From an uncultured Aquimarina sp. (GTDB lineage: Bacteria; Bacteroidota; Bacteroidia; Flavobacteriales; Flavobacteriaceae): DNA of 64,000 bases. The position numbers and the translations under genes were made by a program. Shown here piece after piece: positions 53,205-62,506 of the stretch; position 1 is the first letter of the stretch, and every line of letters begins with the position of its first letter. The notes under the pieces were generated by a model. That model ran no database searches. It saw only the letters and a program-made list of their open reading frames with translations, and was not told where the DNA came from. The stretch lies in the NCBI GenBank assembly GCA_947500505.1, contig CANMSL010000010.1, positions 1 through 64,000 of the forward strand, written 5' to 3'.

Positions 53205-56200
53205 TTAGGGACATCCTACTCTCGGATAATTAACGGAGTTATTTCTGTAATTATATTCTATATCCATATTATTTCTTATTGCAAATTCATTCATTCTAGT
53301 GTCACAGAAATCACAAGGAGCTATACCCTGAATAGGAATCACTTTTCCATTCCTAGTTCTTATAAAAGTGGGTTCTGAATTTATTACTAATCTTGATCCC
53401 TCTAAATTTCCTGCATGGTTTGTTTCTATATTTCTAAGAATTCTCTGTTCTGAATCACCTGTTCTGCCAGGAATATCTCTTGCTCCTCTTTCTGGTCTCA
53501 TCTGACCACTATCCATTAAATTTCCATCTGAATCAAATAAACTCCAAGTAGTTTTATTTAACCCAAGTGGATCAAATAAAGTATTTGTGTCCTCAGTATA
53601 CGCATAAATATTGGGGTTATCTCCGACTAACCCAATCGGATCTTGCGATATATATACACCCTCATTAGGTGAGTAATATCTAAACCTATTATAATACAAT
53701 TCAGTTTCTACATCTTCATATTGTCCTTGATATCTAAACGGGCAATCTGCCAATGAACCTTTTACAAGTTTACGTACTTTTCCGTAAATATCATATTCTG
53801 CCTGCCAGGTTTTTTCTCCTTTAGAGTTATACATTTCTACCGGTGTACCCAGATAGTCTGTGATGATAGAGTAAGTCTCGTTTTCCGTGATCTTAGCTGC
53901 CGGCTTAAAAGTGCCGTCATCAAAGACCCAAGTGATTAGATTTTCTATGGGTTCTGGTTTGCTTTCTTTGAGTATCCCAAACTCATCTACCACCAATTCT
54001 GGTCTTTGATTGAGGTCGTATTTCCATTCGTGGAGAGGTACGTTGCCGTCCCAGACAAAGCGGGTTATTTGTTTGTTGGCCTTCGACAGGCTCAGGCTGA
54101 CATCCGTAATTTTGGCAGTTCTACGGCCTAGTGCATCGTATTCAAACTCGGTAGTGTTATTTTTTGAATCAGTCACGGATTTCAGCATTCCGTTGCCGTA
54201 CCAATCGTAGTCCCAATTCCCTTTGTTAGTGACCTTAGTAATTAGATTTCCTTCTGCATCGTATTTAAATTTGTTTCCGTCTGCTTCTAATAATTGTCCG
54301 CCAGTTCCATATTTTCGGTCTCCTTTGCCTTCGGTTCTATATAAATTACCAACCTCATCGGGTAGTTTATAATCAAATTGTTTGTTTTCATAACGTGCAG
54401 ATGCCAGATTGTTAAACTCATCGTATCCATAGGATACGGTACCATTAGTTAATTGATCCACCATTTTGGTGAGTCGATCATTAACATTCCAGGTGTAGGT
54501 GCGATGACGCATTTCTCTGTTGCCAGCGGTTACTTTATGCTGTATAGGTCTACCCGCATTGTCGTATTCTATATGATTTGTGATGCCACAAGGAAGTATT
54601 CTTTCTACTTCCATTCCTAAGCTGTTATGAGCAAATTGGGCTTTCCATGAACCTCTCTGTCCGCCTAGGGCAGACATCTCTCCTTCGGAAGGAGAGAAGC
54701 TCTTTGTAGTTTGAACATTTATCTCCTCGATGAGTCCTAGTTTATTTCTAGTGAGTGCTATGTTTGCTCCCAGACTACTGGTAATATTGGTTCGATTGCT
54801 AAGCGCATCATATTCGCTTTCTACCAGATGCCCATCTTGATTTTCGGCAATAATGCGTCCTGCGGTATCTCTGATGAGTTGTACACGACTGTTTTCATTA
54901 ATGGCTTCAATTAAATTTCCATTAAGATCATAGCTATAGGTTTCCCAACGACCATCGCTATGTTCTGCTCGAGTAATTCTTCCATTTAGATCATATTCGT
55001 ATTCTGTGTATTTATCATCAGGACGGTTTACTTTTAATACTTTTCCTGAACGATCGCGATCATATTTTCGGGTTAATCCGTCAAAACCGATTTCTCTGAT
55101 AATTTCACCTTTTTCATTTCTGGAAAATCGATAGTACTCATTATGTTCGTTGGTAATCGTATTGAGTTGCTCCTCTGTATCGTATCTAAAATAGATTTTG
55201 GTACTATTTTCTTCTCTCATTTTTAGCTTTCCCATTGGGGTATACTCAAAATTGATCTTACGTTTTTTCTGATCTATTGTTTGGATGACTTCATCATAAG
55301 CATTGTATTTTAGTTTGATGATATTGGCATCGGCTTGGCGTATTTTATAAATACGATCTAGTTCATCATAGAAGAATTGCTGTTGATGATCTTCAGAGTT
55401 TCTGGTATGTAAACATCTCCCCCAAGGATCATATTTCCAGCTTGATTCCGCTCCATTGGGTAATGTAAGTTTATGCAGATTATTATCTTCGTCATAATAC
55501 AGTTGTGTTCTATTTCCTGCATTGTCTCTTACTTCACTTATAAGTCCTTGATCATTATATTCAAAAGAGGTAACACCTCCATCTAATCCAATAATAGCGT
55601 GTAAACGATCATTATCAAAAGTTTTCACTACAGAGCCTCCGGTGGGGTCTTTGGTGAGAACCAGCCTATCTTTTTCGTCATAAACAAATCCAACAACAGA
55701 ACCATCGGGTTGATGCAGTGCTGTCAGATTTCCGCGCTCATCATAACTATAGCCGGTAATGTTTCCTTCTTCATCGATATCGCGATACGGTTCCATATAA
55801 GAGGTATACTCATGAAATACATGATCACCCATCGGGTCTGTGACTTGGGTACAAAGGTTTTGGCTATTAAAATAGTAAATGCTTTCCTTGCCTAAGGAAT
55901 TTGTAACAATATTATAGGTTTTATTATATTCGATGGTTCCGGAAAGGATTCCGCCGTCTCCCCAGGTTTCTATACATTTTGCTCCTGTTGTTTTTCCATC
56001 GTACTTCCAATAAAATGCTTGCCCGTTGCGATCTGTTTTTTTGACCATCAGATGGTTTTCGTATTCCATCACTGTTGCCTGATCCAGTGCGTCTATTATT
56101 TTTATGAGATCTCCTTCGTCATTATATGCATACTGAACTAGCGTCCTGGTTTCTCCTTGATGTGTCGCACTGATTTTGGTCACTCTATTTTCTTCATCCA

Positions 56201-57314
56201 GATCTAAATTAATTTTTCTGCCTACGGTATCAATGATTTGTTCTAATTGATATACCGGATTATAGACAAACTGAATTTTGAAACCTTCGGGATTACGTAA
56301 ACTGGTGGGCTTATATAATGTATCCGTGTATTTTGTAAAGGCATAGGTCTGCTGTGATTGATGATCTGTGACTTCGTAGGTTGTTGCATCGATATAAGTC
56401 AGGGTCAGTTTTTCGGTTCTGTTATACGAAGACTCATTGTCTGTGACCAGTAATGGGAAAGAGGTAATACGTCCATCGGGTAAACGCATGACTACAGCAT
56501 CTTCTTCTAATACCACATGAAGGGCTAGGTCATAATTACAATGCATTCCGTGCCCCATTATTCCTTCATATCCAGAATCTGAGTACCAGTTACGTTCCCA
56601 GCGAATGGGAATTTGACCGGCGATACTAAAGTCTTCTCCGTCGTAGACCATACGACCGGTAATCAGGTCTACCGGTTCGAATCCCATTCTACATAATGCT
56701 CTACCTAAACCTTGCGTAGCCGGAAATTGCTGCAGAACTCTTCGGTTGATAGCTGCTAATCCACGCCCGGCTCCTCGTAATAATGCTCCAAAACCATAAG
56801 ACATTACTAGTGCCATAAGCATTCCTAATAAATCAGGAGCATAGGGTCCGCCTACATTTACCGGTTTCCCCATAGGTAAGGGGATACTCATAGAGGAGGG
56901 GAGATATAGACTGGGAATGGGTTTCATTTTTTTGCCAGGAGTTAATGACAAGGGAATTCCGATATCATTACAGGTCATCGTCATATATCCGGCGGGAGTA
57001 AAATATGCATCTTCTGCACTTACTTTTGTACTTCCAAAAAAGTTCATAGAATCATGCCCTATCATTGGTGCCATGGCAAAAGGTCCACCCATCGGAATAT
57101 GGATCAGGGTACCGATCATTCCGGCAGTACCACTGTTTCCCTTGGGTACAGCATTAACGTTTACCGTAGAACCTACAATAGGTATATAATCCATAGGATC
57201 TACTACCATCCCAATATAAGGATGTGGAATAGGAAGAGGAATTCCGGGAGGAATGATCACGATATGTATATCAATTCCAATAACAGGGGTAAAATGTTTA
57301 CTTGCTAATAACAT
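53205..57314 (-). CDS. PAAR-like/RHS polymorphic toxin with C-terminal deaminase tip
   Basis: A 1369-aa T6SS effector. Residues 1-150 are a PAAR-like/DUF4150-type spike cap (IHIVIIPPGIPLPIPHPYIG; VNVNAVPKGNSGTAGM). About 205-280 is DUF6531 (GFEPVDLITGRMVYDGEDFS). About 300-1200 is a shell of YD repeats. The RHS core ends AYTEDTNTLFDPLGL near 1252, after which toxins are exchanged. The 117-residue tip carries a deaminase-like pair, DSE (Asp1287, Glu1289) and PCDFC (Cys1334, Cys1337), which would hold zinc and activate water. The substrate (DNA, RNA or nucleotide) is unknown. Two REP-like elements are inserted in frame (54074-54103, 54652-54697). It follows the 453-aa gene by 1 base. Confidence 0.85.
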   Translation of the reverse strand: MLLASKHFTPVIGIDIHIVIIPPGIPLPIPHPYIGMVVDPMDYIPIVGSTVNVNAVPKGNSGTAGMIGTLIHIPMGGPFAMAPMIGHDSMNFFGSTKVSAEDAYFTPAGYMTMTCNDIGIPLSLTPGKKMKPIPSLYLPSSMSIPLPMGKPVNVGGPYAPDLLGMLMALVMSYGFGALLRGAGRGLAAINRRVLQQFPATQGLGRALCRMGFEPVDLITGRMVYDGEDFSIAGQIPIRWERNWYSDSGYEGIMGHGMHCNYDLALHVVLEEDAVVMRLPDGRITSFPLLVTDNESSYNRTEKLTLTYIDATTYEVTDHQSQQTYAFTKYTDTLYKPTSLRNPEGFKIQFVYNPVYQLEQIIDTVGRKINLDLDEENRVTKISATHQGETRTLVQYAYNDEGDLIKIIDALDQATVMEYENHLMVKKTDRNGQAFYWKYDGKTTGAKCIETWGDGGILSGTIEYNKTYNIVTNSLGKESIYYFNSQNLCTQVTDPMGDHVFHEYTSYMEPYRDIDEEGNITGYSYDERGNLTALHQPDGSVVGFVYDEKDRLVLTKDPTGGSVVKTFDNDRLHAIIGLDGGVTSFEYNDQGLISEVRDNAGNRTQLYYDEDNNLHKLTLPNGAESSWKYDPWGRCLHTRNSEDHQQQFFYDELDRIYKIRQADANIIKLKYNAYDEVIQTIDQKKRKINFEYTPMGKLKMREENSTKIYFRYDTEEQLNTITNEHNEYYRFSRNEKGEIIREIGFDGLTRKYDRDRSGKVLKVNRPDDKYTEYEYDLNGRITRAEHSDGRWETYSYDLNGNLIEAINENSRVQLIRDTAGRIIAENQDGHLVESEYDALSNRTNITSSLGANIALTRNKLGLIEEINVQTTKSFSPSEGEMSALGGQRGSWKAQFAHNSLGMEVERILPCGITNHIEYDNAGRPIQHKVTAGNREMRHRTYTWNVNDRLTKMVDQLTNGTVSYGYDEFNNLASARYENKQFDYKLPDEVGNLYRTEGKGDRKYGTGGQLLEADGNKFKYDAEGNLITKVTNKGNWDYDWYGNGMLKSVTDSKNNTTEFEYDALGRRTAKITDVSLSLSKANKQITRFVWDGNVPLHEWKYDLNQRPELVVDEFGILKESKPEPIENLITWVFDDGTFKPAAKITENETYSIITDYLGTPVEMYNSKGEKTWQAEYDIYGKVRKLVKGSLADCPFRYQGQYEDVETELYYNRFRYYSPNEGVYISQDPIGLVGDNPNIYAYTEDTNTLFDPLGLNKTTWSLFDSDGNLMDSGQMRPERGARDIPGRTGDSEQRILRNIETNHAGNLEGSRLVINSEPTFIRTRNGKVIPIQGIAPCDFCDTRMNEFAIRNNMDIEYNYRNNSVNYPRVGCP
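54074..54103. repeat. REP-like element inside the RHS coding sequence (first)
   Basis: GTTGGCCTTCGACAGGCTCA continues GGCTGACATC, the dispersed (GTCAGCCTGAGCCTGTCGAAGGC)-type sequence of flavobacteria. It is read in frame as DVSLSLSKAN, between RRTAKIT and KQITRFVWDGN, where other RHS repeats have no extra residues. Confidence 0.7.
54652..54697. repeat. REP-like element inside the RHS coding sequence (second)
   Basis: It contains the hairpin CTCTCC/GGAGAG (54678-54683, 54691-54696) and CTGTCCGCCTAGGGCAGAC. It is read in frame as SPSEGEMSALGGQRG between VQTTKSF and SWKAQFAHNSLG. Confidence 0.7.
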
Positions 57315-57315
57315 A

Positions 57316-58677
57316 TCAGAACCAGTTTAATATTGAAAGACTCTTTTTCTCCATTTCTTTACGATGTGCTTCGACTTTTTCTCGCCATTCTTCTCCTTCC
57401 ATCTCTTTCATAAAGATGTCGATAGCCTCACATTCGTTAGTATCTCGATTATTTTCAGTGATATTATAATAATCTGCTGCGATATAAGCCATACAGGTGG
57501 ATTTAATCATTTCTGGTGCTAATGAAACTCCATATTGATATGCCTTGGTAACAATATTTTTGTATCTTTTTCTGTCTCTTTTCTTGATGACATTGTACCC
57601 TAACCACCAGGCAGTTAATGCTTGCGATCCGAAACCGTACTCAATGGAGGTATCCGCTTGTTTGCAAAATAAATCTGCTGCTGTATCTTTTTGTTTCTGT
57701 AATTGTTTACAGCTCGCCTGATATCCGTAACTTTGAATGATAATGGGTTTACAGATTTCTTCTCCCCCTAGCAGTCCCTGTTTTGCAATGGCTAACCCTT
57801 TTTGAAGTAATTCTTCGATAGTTTGATATTCTTTAAAACTAAAAAGCATTCCTGCATAAATTACATGGGCTGTGGCAAAGGCAGATTTGCTACCGGATTT
57901 CTGAGTAACTGTTAATCCTTTTTTCCCCCAGGTATGCAACCTGGAAAGATTCTTTTTGGTTACACTTTTAGACATTTCGATCATACATTGCCTAAATTGG
58001 ACTTCAGGGTCATTAGGGTCTCCGGCAGAAGCTATTTTGTTAATAGCTCCTTGCAGATCTAAAGGAACAGCAAGCGAGGTCGCTACATCACTGTGTTTTT
58101 TTATAAGTTGATCAAAGTATCGTTCTTCTACATAATCAAAAAACATAAGTCGTACTTTATCGGGGAGTCCTAATTGCATAAGGGTATCAATCCACTTTCC
58201 GTACTCTTTAGTTTCTTCGACAGAATAGGGATACAGAGATAATGCCAACGGAAGTTGAGGATTCGGCATCGCTTTCTGAAAGGTACTGAGCATTTCCAAT
58301 AACAATACATTACAATCAGTGTTTTCATTTTCGAGTTTTGTTTCGAATTCTGAAACATTCCAATTGAACGTTAGATTTCTTGCCTCTAAATCTTGTTGTA
58401 GCTTTTCGTCTTTTTTAAACGTATCAATCCAATCTTGTATTAATTTTCTACTATGTGTTTCTTTATTTTCAAAAGCAGTAAGCAATACTATCGGAACATC
58501 TGGTAATCCTCCGTTAGGAGTAGATTCTAAACGTAAGAAGCCTTCATATAATCGGGCTTGATCAGGTTTTATTAACCAGCGAACCAATTGGATATGATCA
58601 TGTGGGCTTACTTCGTCAATCCATTTTTGCTGAATTGTAGTAATTAATTGCGCTATGGGGTTATGCTCGTTATTCAT
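57316..58677 (-). CDS. Unrecognised 453-aa protein between vgrG and RHS, candidate effector adaptor
   Basis: A soluble helical protein without signal peptide. The first half has LVRWLIKPDQARLYEGFLRL, a beta segment VPIVLLTAFEN and WIDTLMQLGLPDKVRLMFFD. The second half looks like degenerate TPR/Sel1 helices (AFATAHVIYAGMLFSFKEYQ; AITWWLGYNVI-like segment at about 365). I know no family name. It lies 6 bases after vgrG and 1 base before the RHS gene, the place occupied in other T6SS loci by effector-loading adaptors such as DUF4123, DUF1795 or DUF2169 proteins. An adaptor role is inferred from this position only. Confidence 0.7.
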   Translation of the reverse strand: MNNEHNPIAQLITTIQQKWIDEVSPHDHIQLVRWLIKPDQARLYEGFLRLESTPNGGLPDVPIVLLTAFENKETHSRKLIQDWIDTFKKDEKLQQDLEARNLTFNWNVSEFETKLENENTDCNVLLLEMLSTFQKAMPNPQLPLALSLYPYSVEETKEYGKWIDTLMQLGLPDKVRLMFFDYVEERYFDQLIKKHSDVATSLAVPLDLQGAINKIASAGDPNDPEVQFRQCMIEMSKSVTKKNLSRLHTWGKKGLTVTQKSGSKSAFATAHVIYAGMLFSFKEYQTIEELLQKGLAIAKQGLLGGEEICKPIIIQSYGYQASCKQLQKQKDTAADLFCKQADTSIEYGFGSQALTAWWLGYNVIKKRDRKRYKNIVTKAYQYGVSLAPEMIKSTCMAYIAADYYNITENNRDTNECEAIDIFMKEMEGEEWREKVEAHRKEMEKKSLSILNWF

Positions 58678-58683
58678 TGTGTA

Positions 58684-60471
58684 CTACCCGCAATTAAGGT
58701 TTAATAATCCTCCTTTTACATTGGTCATTGCCGTACCATCAATATCTGTCATACCTTTACTGGTAAGCTTTAATTCGGCTTTTCCTTCTACCAGTGTACT
58801 TGGCGCACCAATTTCTACTTTTGCTTTACTGTTAACAGTAACTTTAGATTTCCCGTCGGTTAGAATCTCTTTTGATTTAACATTAACATTATTTTTACCT
58901 TCTATATTTACAGTCTCTTCTGCGTTGATATTAATCTCCTTTGAAGAAAAATTGATTTTCTCTGGTGCACTTATGTTGATTTCTTTTTTGGATGTGTCCA
59001 AAATAATAGAATTACCATTTTTGTCGGTAATAGTAATAGTTTCTTTACCATCTTCATCAGAGAATGAAAGTGTATGCCCGCCTCGGGTCTTGATAGCTTT
59101 TATATCATTTTTGTCGGTTTTCCAATCACCAGCATTACTACCACCCGTAAAGAGTGCTCCCATTACATAAGGTCTTTCTGCATTTCCACCTTCAAAACCT
59201 ACAATGACTTCTTCATCTTTCTCTGGTGTAAATTGAAACCCTTTACCGCCTCCGGCATGGGGTGTTAAAACACGCAGCCAAGGAGTCATTTCTCCACTGG
59301 CTTTTTGCCAAGGGAACTGTACTTTAATTCTACTGATTCCCTCCGGATCTGCATTGTCCATTACCGTTGCAACTTGTGATTCACTCTTCGGAAATGCCAT
59401 CATATTGGTGTTAGGATATACATCCAGATCTGCAGTGACAGCAATAAAGCGATTTTGATATTTTCCGTTTTCTGTGGATGAATGCGAAACACTGATTACT
59501 CTAAAGCTTCCATAATCAGATTTTTCTCCTTTTATTTTAACCACCTGACCCAAATTTACTCCTGGATTATCACTTACTCCTTGGATTTGAACTTGTTTTA
59601 CTTCTGTAGCTTTTTTTTGTTGCTCTACATGTTTATCTAATCGTTTCTTTAATTGAGGATCATAATAAGAGTTTACATATACACTGGTTTCTTTTGCAAA
59701 GATTGCATTACTTTTCTCACTTGTAAACCCGTTAAATCCATTGACACCAGAATTTACCTGAGCAGTTGCCATCTCATGTTGCTCGTCTGCTAGGTAATCG
59801 TTGGTAAAATATTTAAAGTTATTAGGAGTAGGGTTGAGGTTTAAGGAGAACTCTTGTAAATCATGACCATAATTTAATTCTGTAGTGTCGTTATCCTCGG
59901 GTTTTCCAAATACGAGTTTACTTCCATCATAAAAGAACCATTCACTGTATTGAGCTGCTAGTCTACTAGCGTACTCAAAGGAGCTTTCGTTATGTTGTAC
60001 ACTATAATGAAGGCTCTGAGAATTTCGAGGATTGAAAACGGTTTCTAATTTTGACTTATCATACCCCTGAAATGTTTTGTCCAGTATTTCGGTAAGTCCT
60101 ACATCACTATGTGAATCATAGTGCGGACCATCATCAGTAATAATGCTACAACTATGTGCCTTTATAGAAACCATATCTCCATTTTGCTGATGAAAACCTT
60201 TGGTGTTACTAACAGAAGTCACGATACCTTTAAACTCTAGCTCTTTATATCCATTAACAATATCTAGAGAAGAAACTTTCACGGTAAGAATCTCGCCAAG
60301 GAAGTTTTTACTTTCTGAAGCAATTTCTCCTGAGATATTTTCCAATACGTCCATACGACATAAAAGTTCTAACATATGATGAGCATCAATCTCCTGATGA
60401 AGTGTTAATCTTTTAAAAGCTTTGATAGGCGCACCTCCGATAAAAATTTGTGTATTTGATTGTAGTGCCAT
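58684..60471 (-). CDS. vgrG: T6SS spike protein VgrG/TssI
   Basis: A 595-aa VgrG. The gp27-like part (about 1-330) includes IGGAPIKAFKRLTLHQEIDA, the VHYSVQHNESSFEYASRLAA-type segment and YSEWFFYDG. The gp5-like OB fold (about 360-450) has ATVMDNADPEGISRIKVQFP and WLRVLTPHAGGGKGFQFTPE. A C-terminal beta-helix of repeated short strands (INAEETVNIEGKNNVNVKSK) ends NLNCG. It forms the trimeric tip on Hcp and carries the PAAR-RHS protein. It is first in the operon vgrG-453aa-RHS-immunity; no promoter is evident upstream. Confidence 0.92.
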   Translation of the reverse strand: MALQSNTQIFIGGAPIKAFKRLTLHQEIDAHHMLELLCRMDVLENISGEIASESKNFLGEILTVKVSSLDIVNGYKELEFKGIVTSVSNTKGFHQQNGDMVSIKAHSCSIITDDGPHYDSHSDVGLTEILDKTFQGYDKSKLETVFNPRNSQSLHYSVQHNESSFEYASRLAAQYSEWFFYDGSKLVFGKPEDNDTTELNYGHDLQEFSLNLNPTPNNFKYFTNDYLADEQHEMATAQVNSGVNGFNGFTSEKSNAIFAKETSVYVNSYYDPQLKKRLDKHVEQQKKATEVKQVQIQGVSDNPGVNLGQVVKIKGEKSDYGSFRVISVSHSSTENGKYQNRFIAVTADLDVYPNTNMMAFPKSESQVATVMDNADPEGISRIKVQFPWQKASGEMTPWLRVLTPHAGGGKGFQFTPEKDEEVIVGFEGGNAERPYVMGALFTGGSNAGDWKTDKNDIKAIKTRGGHTLSFSDEDGKETITITDKNGNSIILDTSKKEINISAPEKINFSSKEININAEETVNIEGKNNVNVKSKEILTDGKSKVTVNSKAKVEIGAPSTLVEGKAELKLTSKGMTDIDGTAMTNVKGGLLNLNCG

Positions 60472-60886
60472 GATTTGTTTATTTTCAATTTTATAGAAAA
60501 ACCTAATTCTATAGTATAATTATATATTAGTATGTTATTAGAGTATATGGTTAACACTTTAATTTCTAGAACGATTTGGGGGAGAGTTTCTGAGGTTCGT
60601 TCATTGATGTAATCCTCATAAATAGTACTAATTTGATCAGTATTATAAAATTAACTAATTTTTTAAAAATGATATAGTTACCAATGTTATTTTTGCGTTT
60701 TCTTACACAAAAATGGGTTGTTTTCCCCCCTTTATCTTGCACGTTCTAGTTTATATACAATCCGTAGCGTAATTGTTACCCTGATTTGAAGAAGAAATTC
60801 TATTTATTGTGATTGAGCTAGTCTTTTCAATAATTTTGGATTGTCAATAAATAGCAGTGATTGTTAAACAAACTAGACAAAATTAT
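60472..60886. other. 415-base intergenic stretch upstream of vgrG
   Basis: AT-rich, no supported gene or repeat; a CCCCCC run occurs near 60726. It must contain the vgrG promoter, but no clear TAnnTTTG box with a -33 TTG is seen on the minus strand. Confidence 0.4.
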
Positions 60887-61446
60887 TTATAAATTAAAGT
60901 ACATTAGATTTTTAAACAAACGAAAATTCCATTTCATTCGTTTAATCTTTATTAAGAATTGGAGATCATACTTTTTAAGATATTCTTTTTCTTCTTTAGT
61001 TAACTTTTTATTAAAGTCTGATGGAGGTGGGGTTGATTCTCAAAATATTCATTAGAATATATTAGCCTACTCAAACCTGTTTCTTTACTAATCTCATATT
61101 TTTCTTGAAAACCAAGTTCAGCTGCAATAATAATACTTCTTTTCAAAGTCGTACTTAAATAGCTATTTCTTTTTTTAGAGAAGAATATCTCATCAGATAT
61201 ATTGCCTATATTACCTAAGTAATTCAATAAATTTTTTTTGTTGAAATAGACATATGCAATATTTTTATCTACATATGATTCGCGAACTAAATTATTACTG
61301 CTATCATATATTCTAATGATGTCTCCTATTTTTTCATACATATAAAAGTGGTGATTTCCGTCTGGTGCTGGAACTTTTTTCTTTTGGGAAATCACATGAT
61401 TCCCCAAAAGAAAAAGTATTACTAGAAGAAACTTAGATTTGATCAA
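60887..61446 (-). pseudogene. Third copy of the KKKVPxPDGN protein, frameshifted and truncated
   Basis: It opens like the intact copy: signal peptide LLVILFLLGNHVIS, then QKKKVPAPDGNHHFYMYEKI and ETGLSRLIYSNEYFENQP. At the proline run (about 61030) the frame ends early as HLHQTLIKS (stop at 61000). One base over, it resumes PPPSDFNKKLTKEEKEYLKK, homologous to SELTKEEKEYLKYY in the intact copy, before ending in unrelated sequence at 60887. So it lost about 200 C-terminal residues. The 148-aa product could still be made and exported. Confidence 0.65.
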
Positions 61447-61466
61447 ATTTAAACTTAGTTAAATGT

Positions 61467-62486
61467 TTAGTCATAGGAATATGTTTCTTTAGAATAGAGC
61501 TCATTATCTTGATATAACTTCATTTCTATCATTCTATCTTGTTCATCATACTTATATTTTTGTTCTATTAGCTCTTCTTTAGAATAATGTAGAATAGCTT
61601 CAGAACAACTTAAACGATCTTTTTTATAGGTATAAGTTGTGGTTTCAAAAAGGATAAAATCGATATCCTTAGTCATATCTTCGAAAAGCATATTTAAAAA
61701 GAAATCTTCTCCTTTTTTTGAGATAAGGTCATCAAATTGTTTATAGTTTTTCGTTTTATATTCTTTTAACTCGACTATTTTTCCCACCTCATTATATTCC
61801 GCCTTTTTATAGATAATACTTTTTTGTTCTTTAGAGGTTTTGGCGTGTTGTGTATTAATTAAAAGGACATTGGATACTAAATCTTGTTCATTAAATTTAA
61901 AGTATAATTCTTTTTCTTTATCTCCTTTGACAGATAATGAGTAAACGTACACCCTGCTTATATCATTAAAACTTTTATCTATTAAATAATTGGATCCATA
62001 AGAAACTTTAGTAATTGGATATTGATGTAAGAATACCACTTCATTGTTGACATCTTTTAAATCGTCTGGTAACGGTATTGATTCAACCTCATCTATCGAT
62101 GTCTCTACTTTAAGGCCTAGTTTATTTATTCTGAATTTTTGTGAAAAATATAACTAATTGGAAATAAATGACTTGAAGTCTTTTTGAAGATATAAATAGT
62201 CAATGTTTTTCTTAGAGCTAATCAAATCATGATCAAGTAAAAGACTATTCCCTAAATGTTCTAAAATAATACTTTTAGTATTATAACTTAAAGCAATACT
62301 TTCTTTTGGAAATATTTCACGAATTAAATTATTTGATATATCAAAAATCTTAACTGTATCGGAAGTTTTTTCATAAAAAGCAAAAATATCATTACCATTA
62401 GGAAGTTTTTGTTTTTGTGAAAAAGATTGTGCAAAGTTTAGCAAAACAATCACAAATATTATAATGCGAGATTCAGAATTGAACAA
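61467..62486 (-). pseudogene. Second copy of the KKKVPxPDGN protein, split by one in-frame TAG
   Basis: The 1020-base interval is a single open frame of 340 codons except for one TAG at 62154-62156. Upstream of it is the signal peptide and N-domain (QKQKLPNGNDIFAFYEKTSD ... FKSFISN). Downstream the same frame continues LYFSQKFRINKLGLKVETSI through to KYDEQDRMIEMKLYQ and its own stop. Alignment with the intact copy places the stop on a Glu (FIEPELGFQEKYEINK), consistent with GAG to TAG. It is a pseudogene or, less likely, needs stop read-through. Confidence 0.7.
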
Positions 62487-62506
62487 AAGGAGAAATATTT
62501 AGATGA

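Noticed and set aside
56690..56720. GGTTCGAATCCC, like a tRNA T-arm
   Set aside because: It lies inside the RHS coding sequence (reverse complement of GFEPVDL) and no acceptor or anticodon stems fit around it. No tRNA was found in the window.
53205..57314. RHS gene as an insecticidal Tc-toxin or wall-associated protein
   Set aside because: The N-terminal PAAR-like domain and position behind vgrG point to T6SS delivery.
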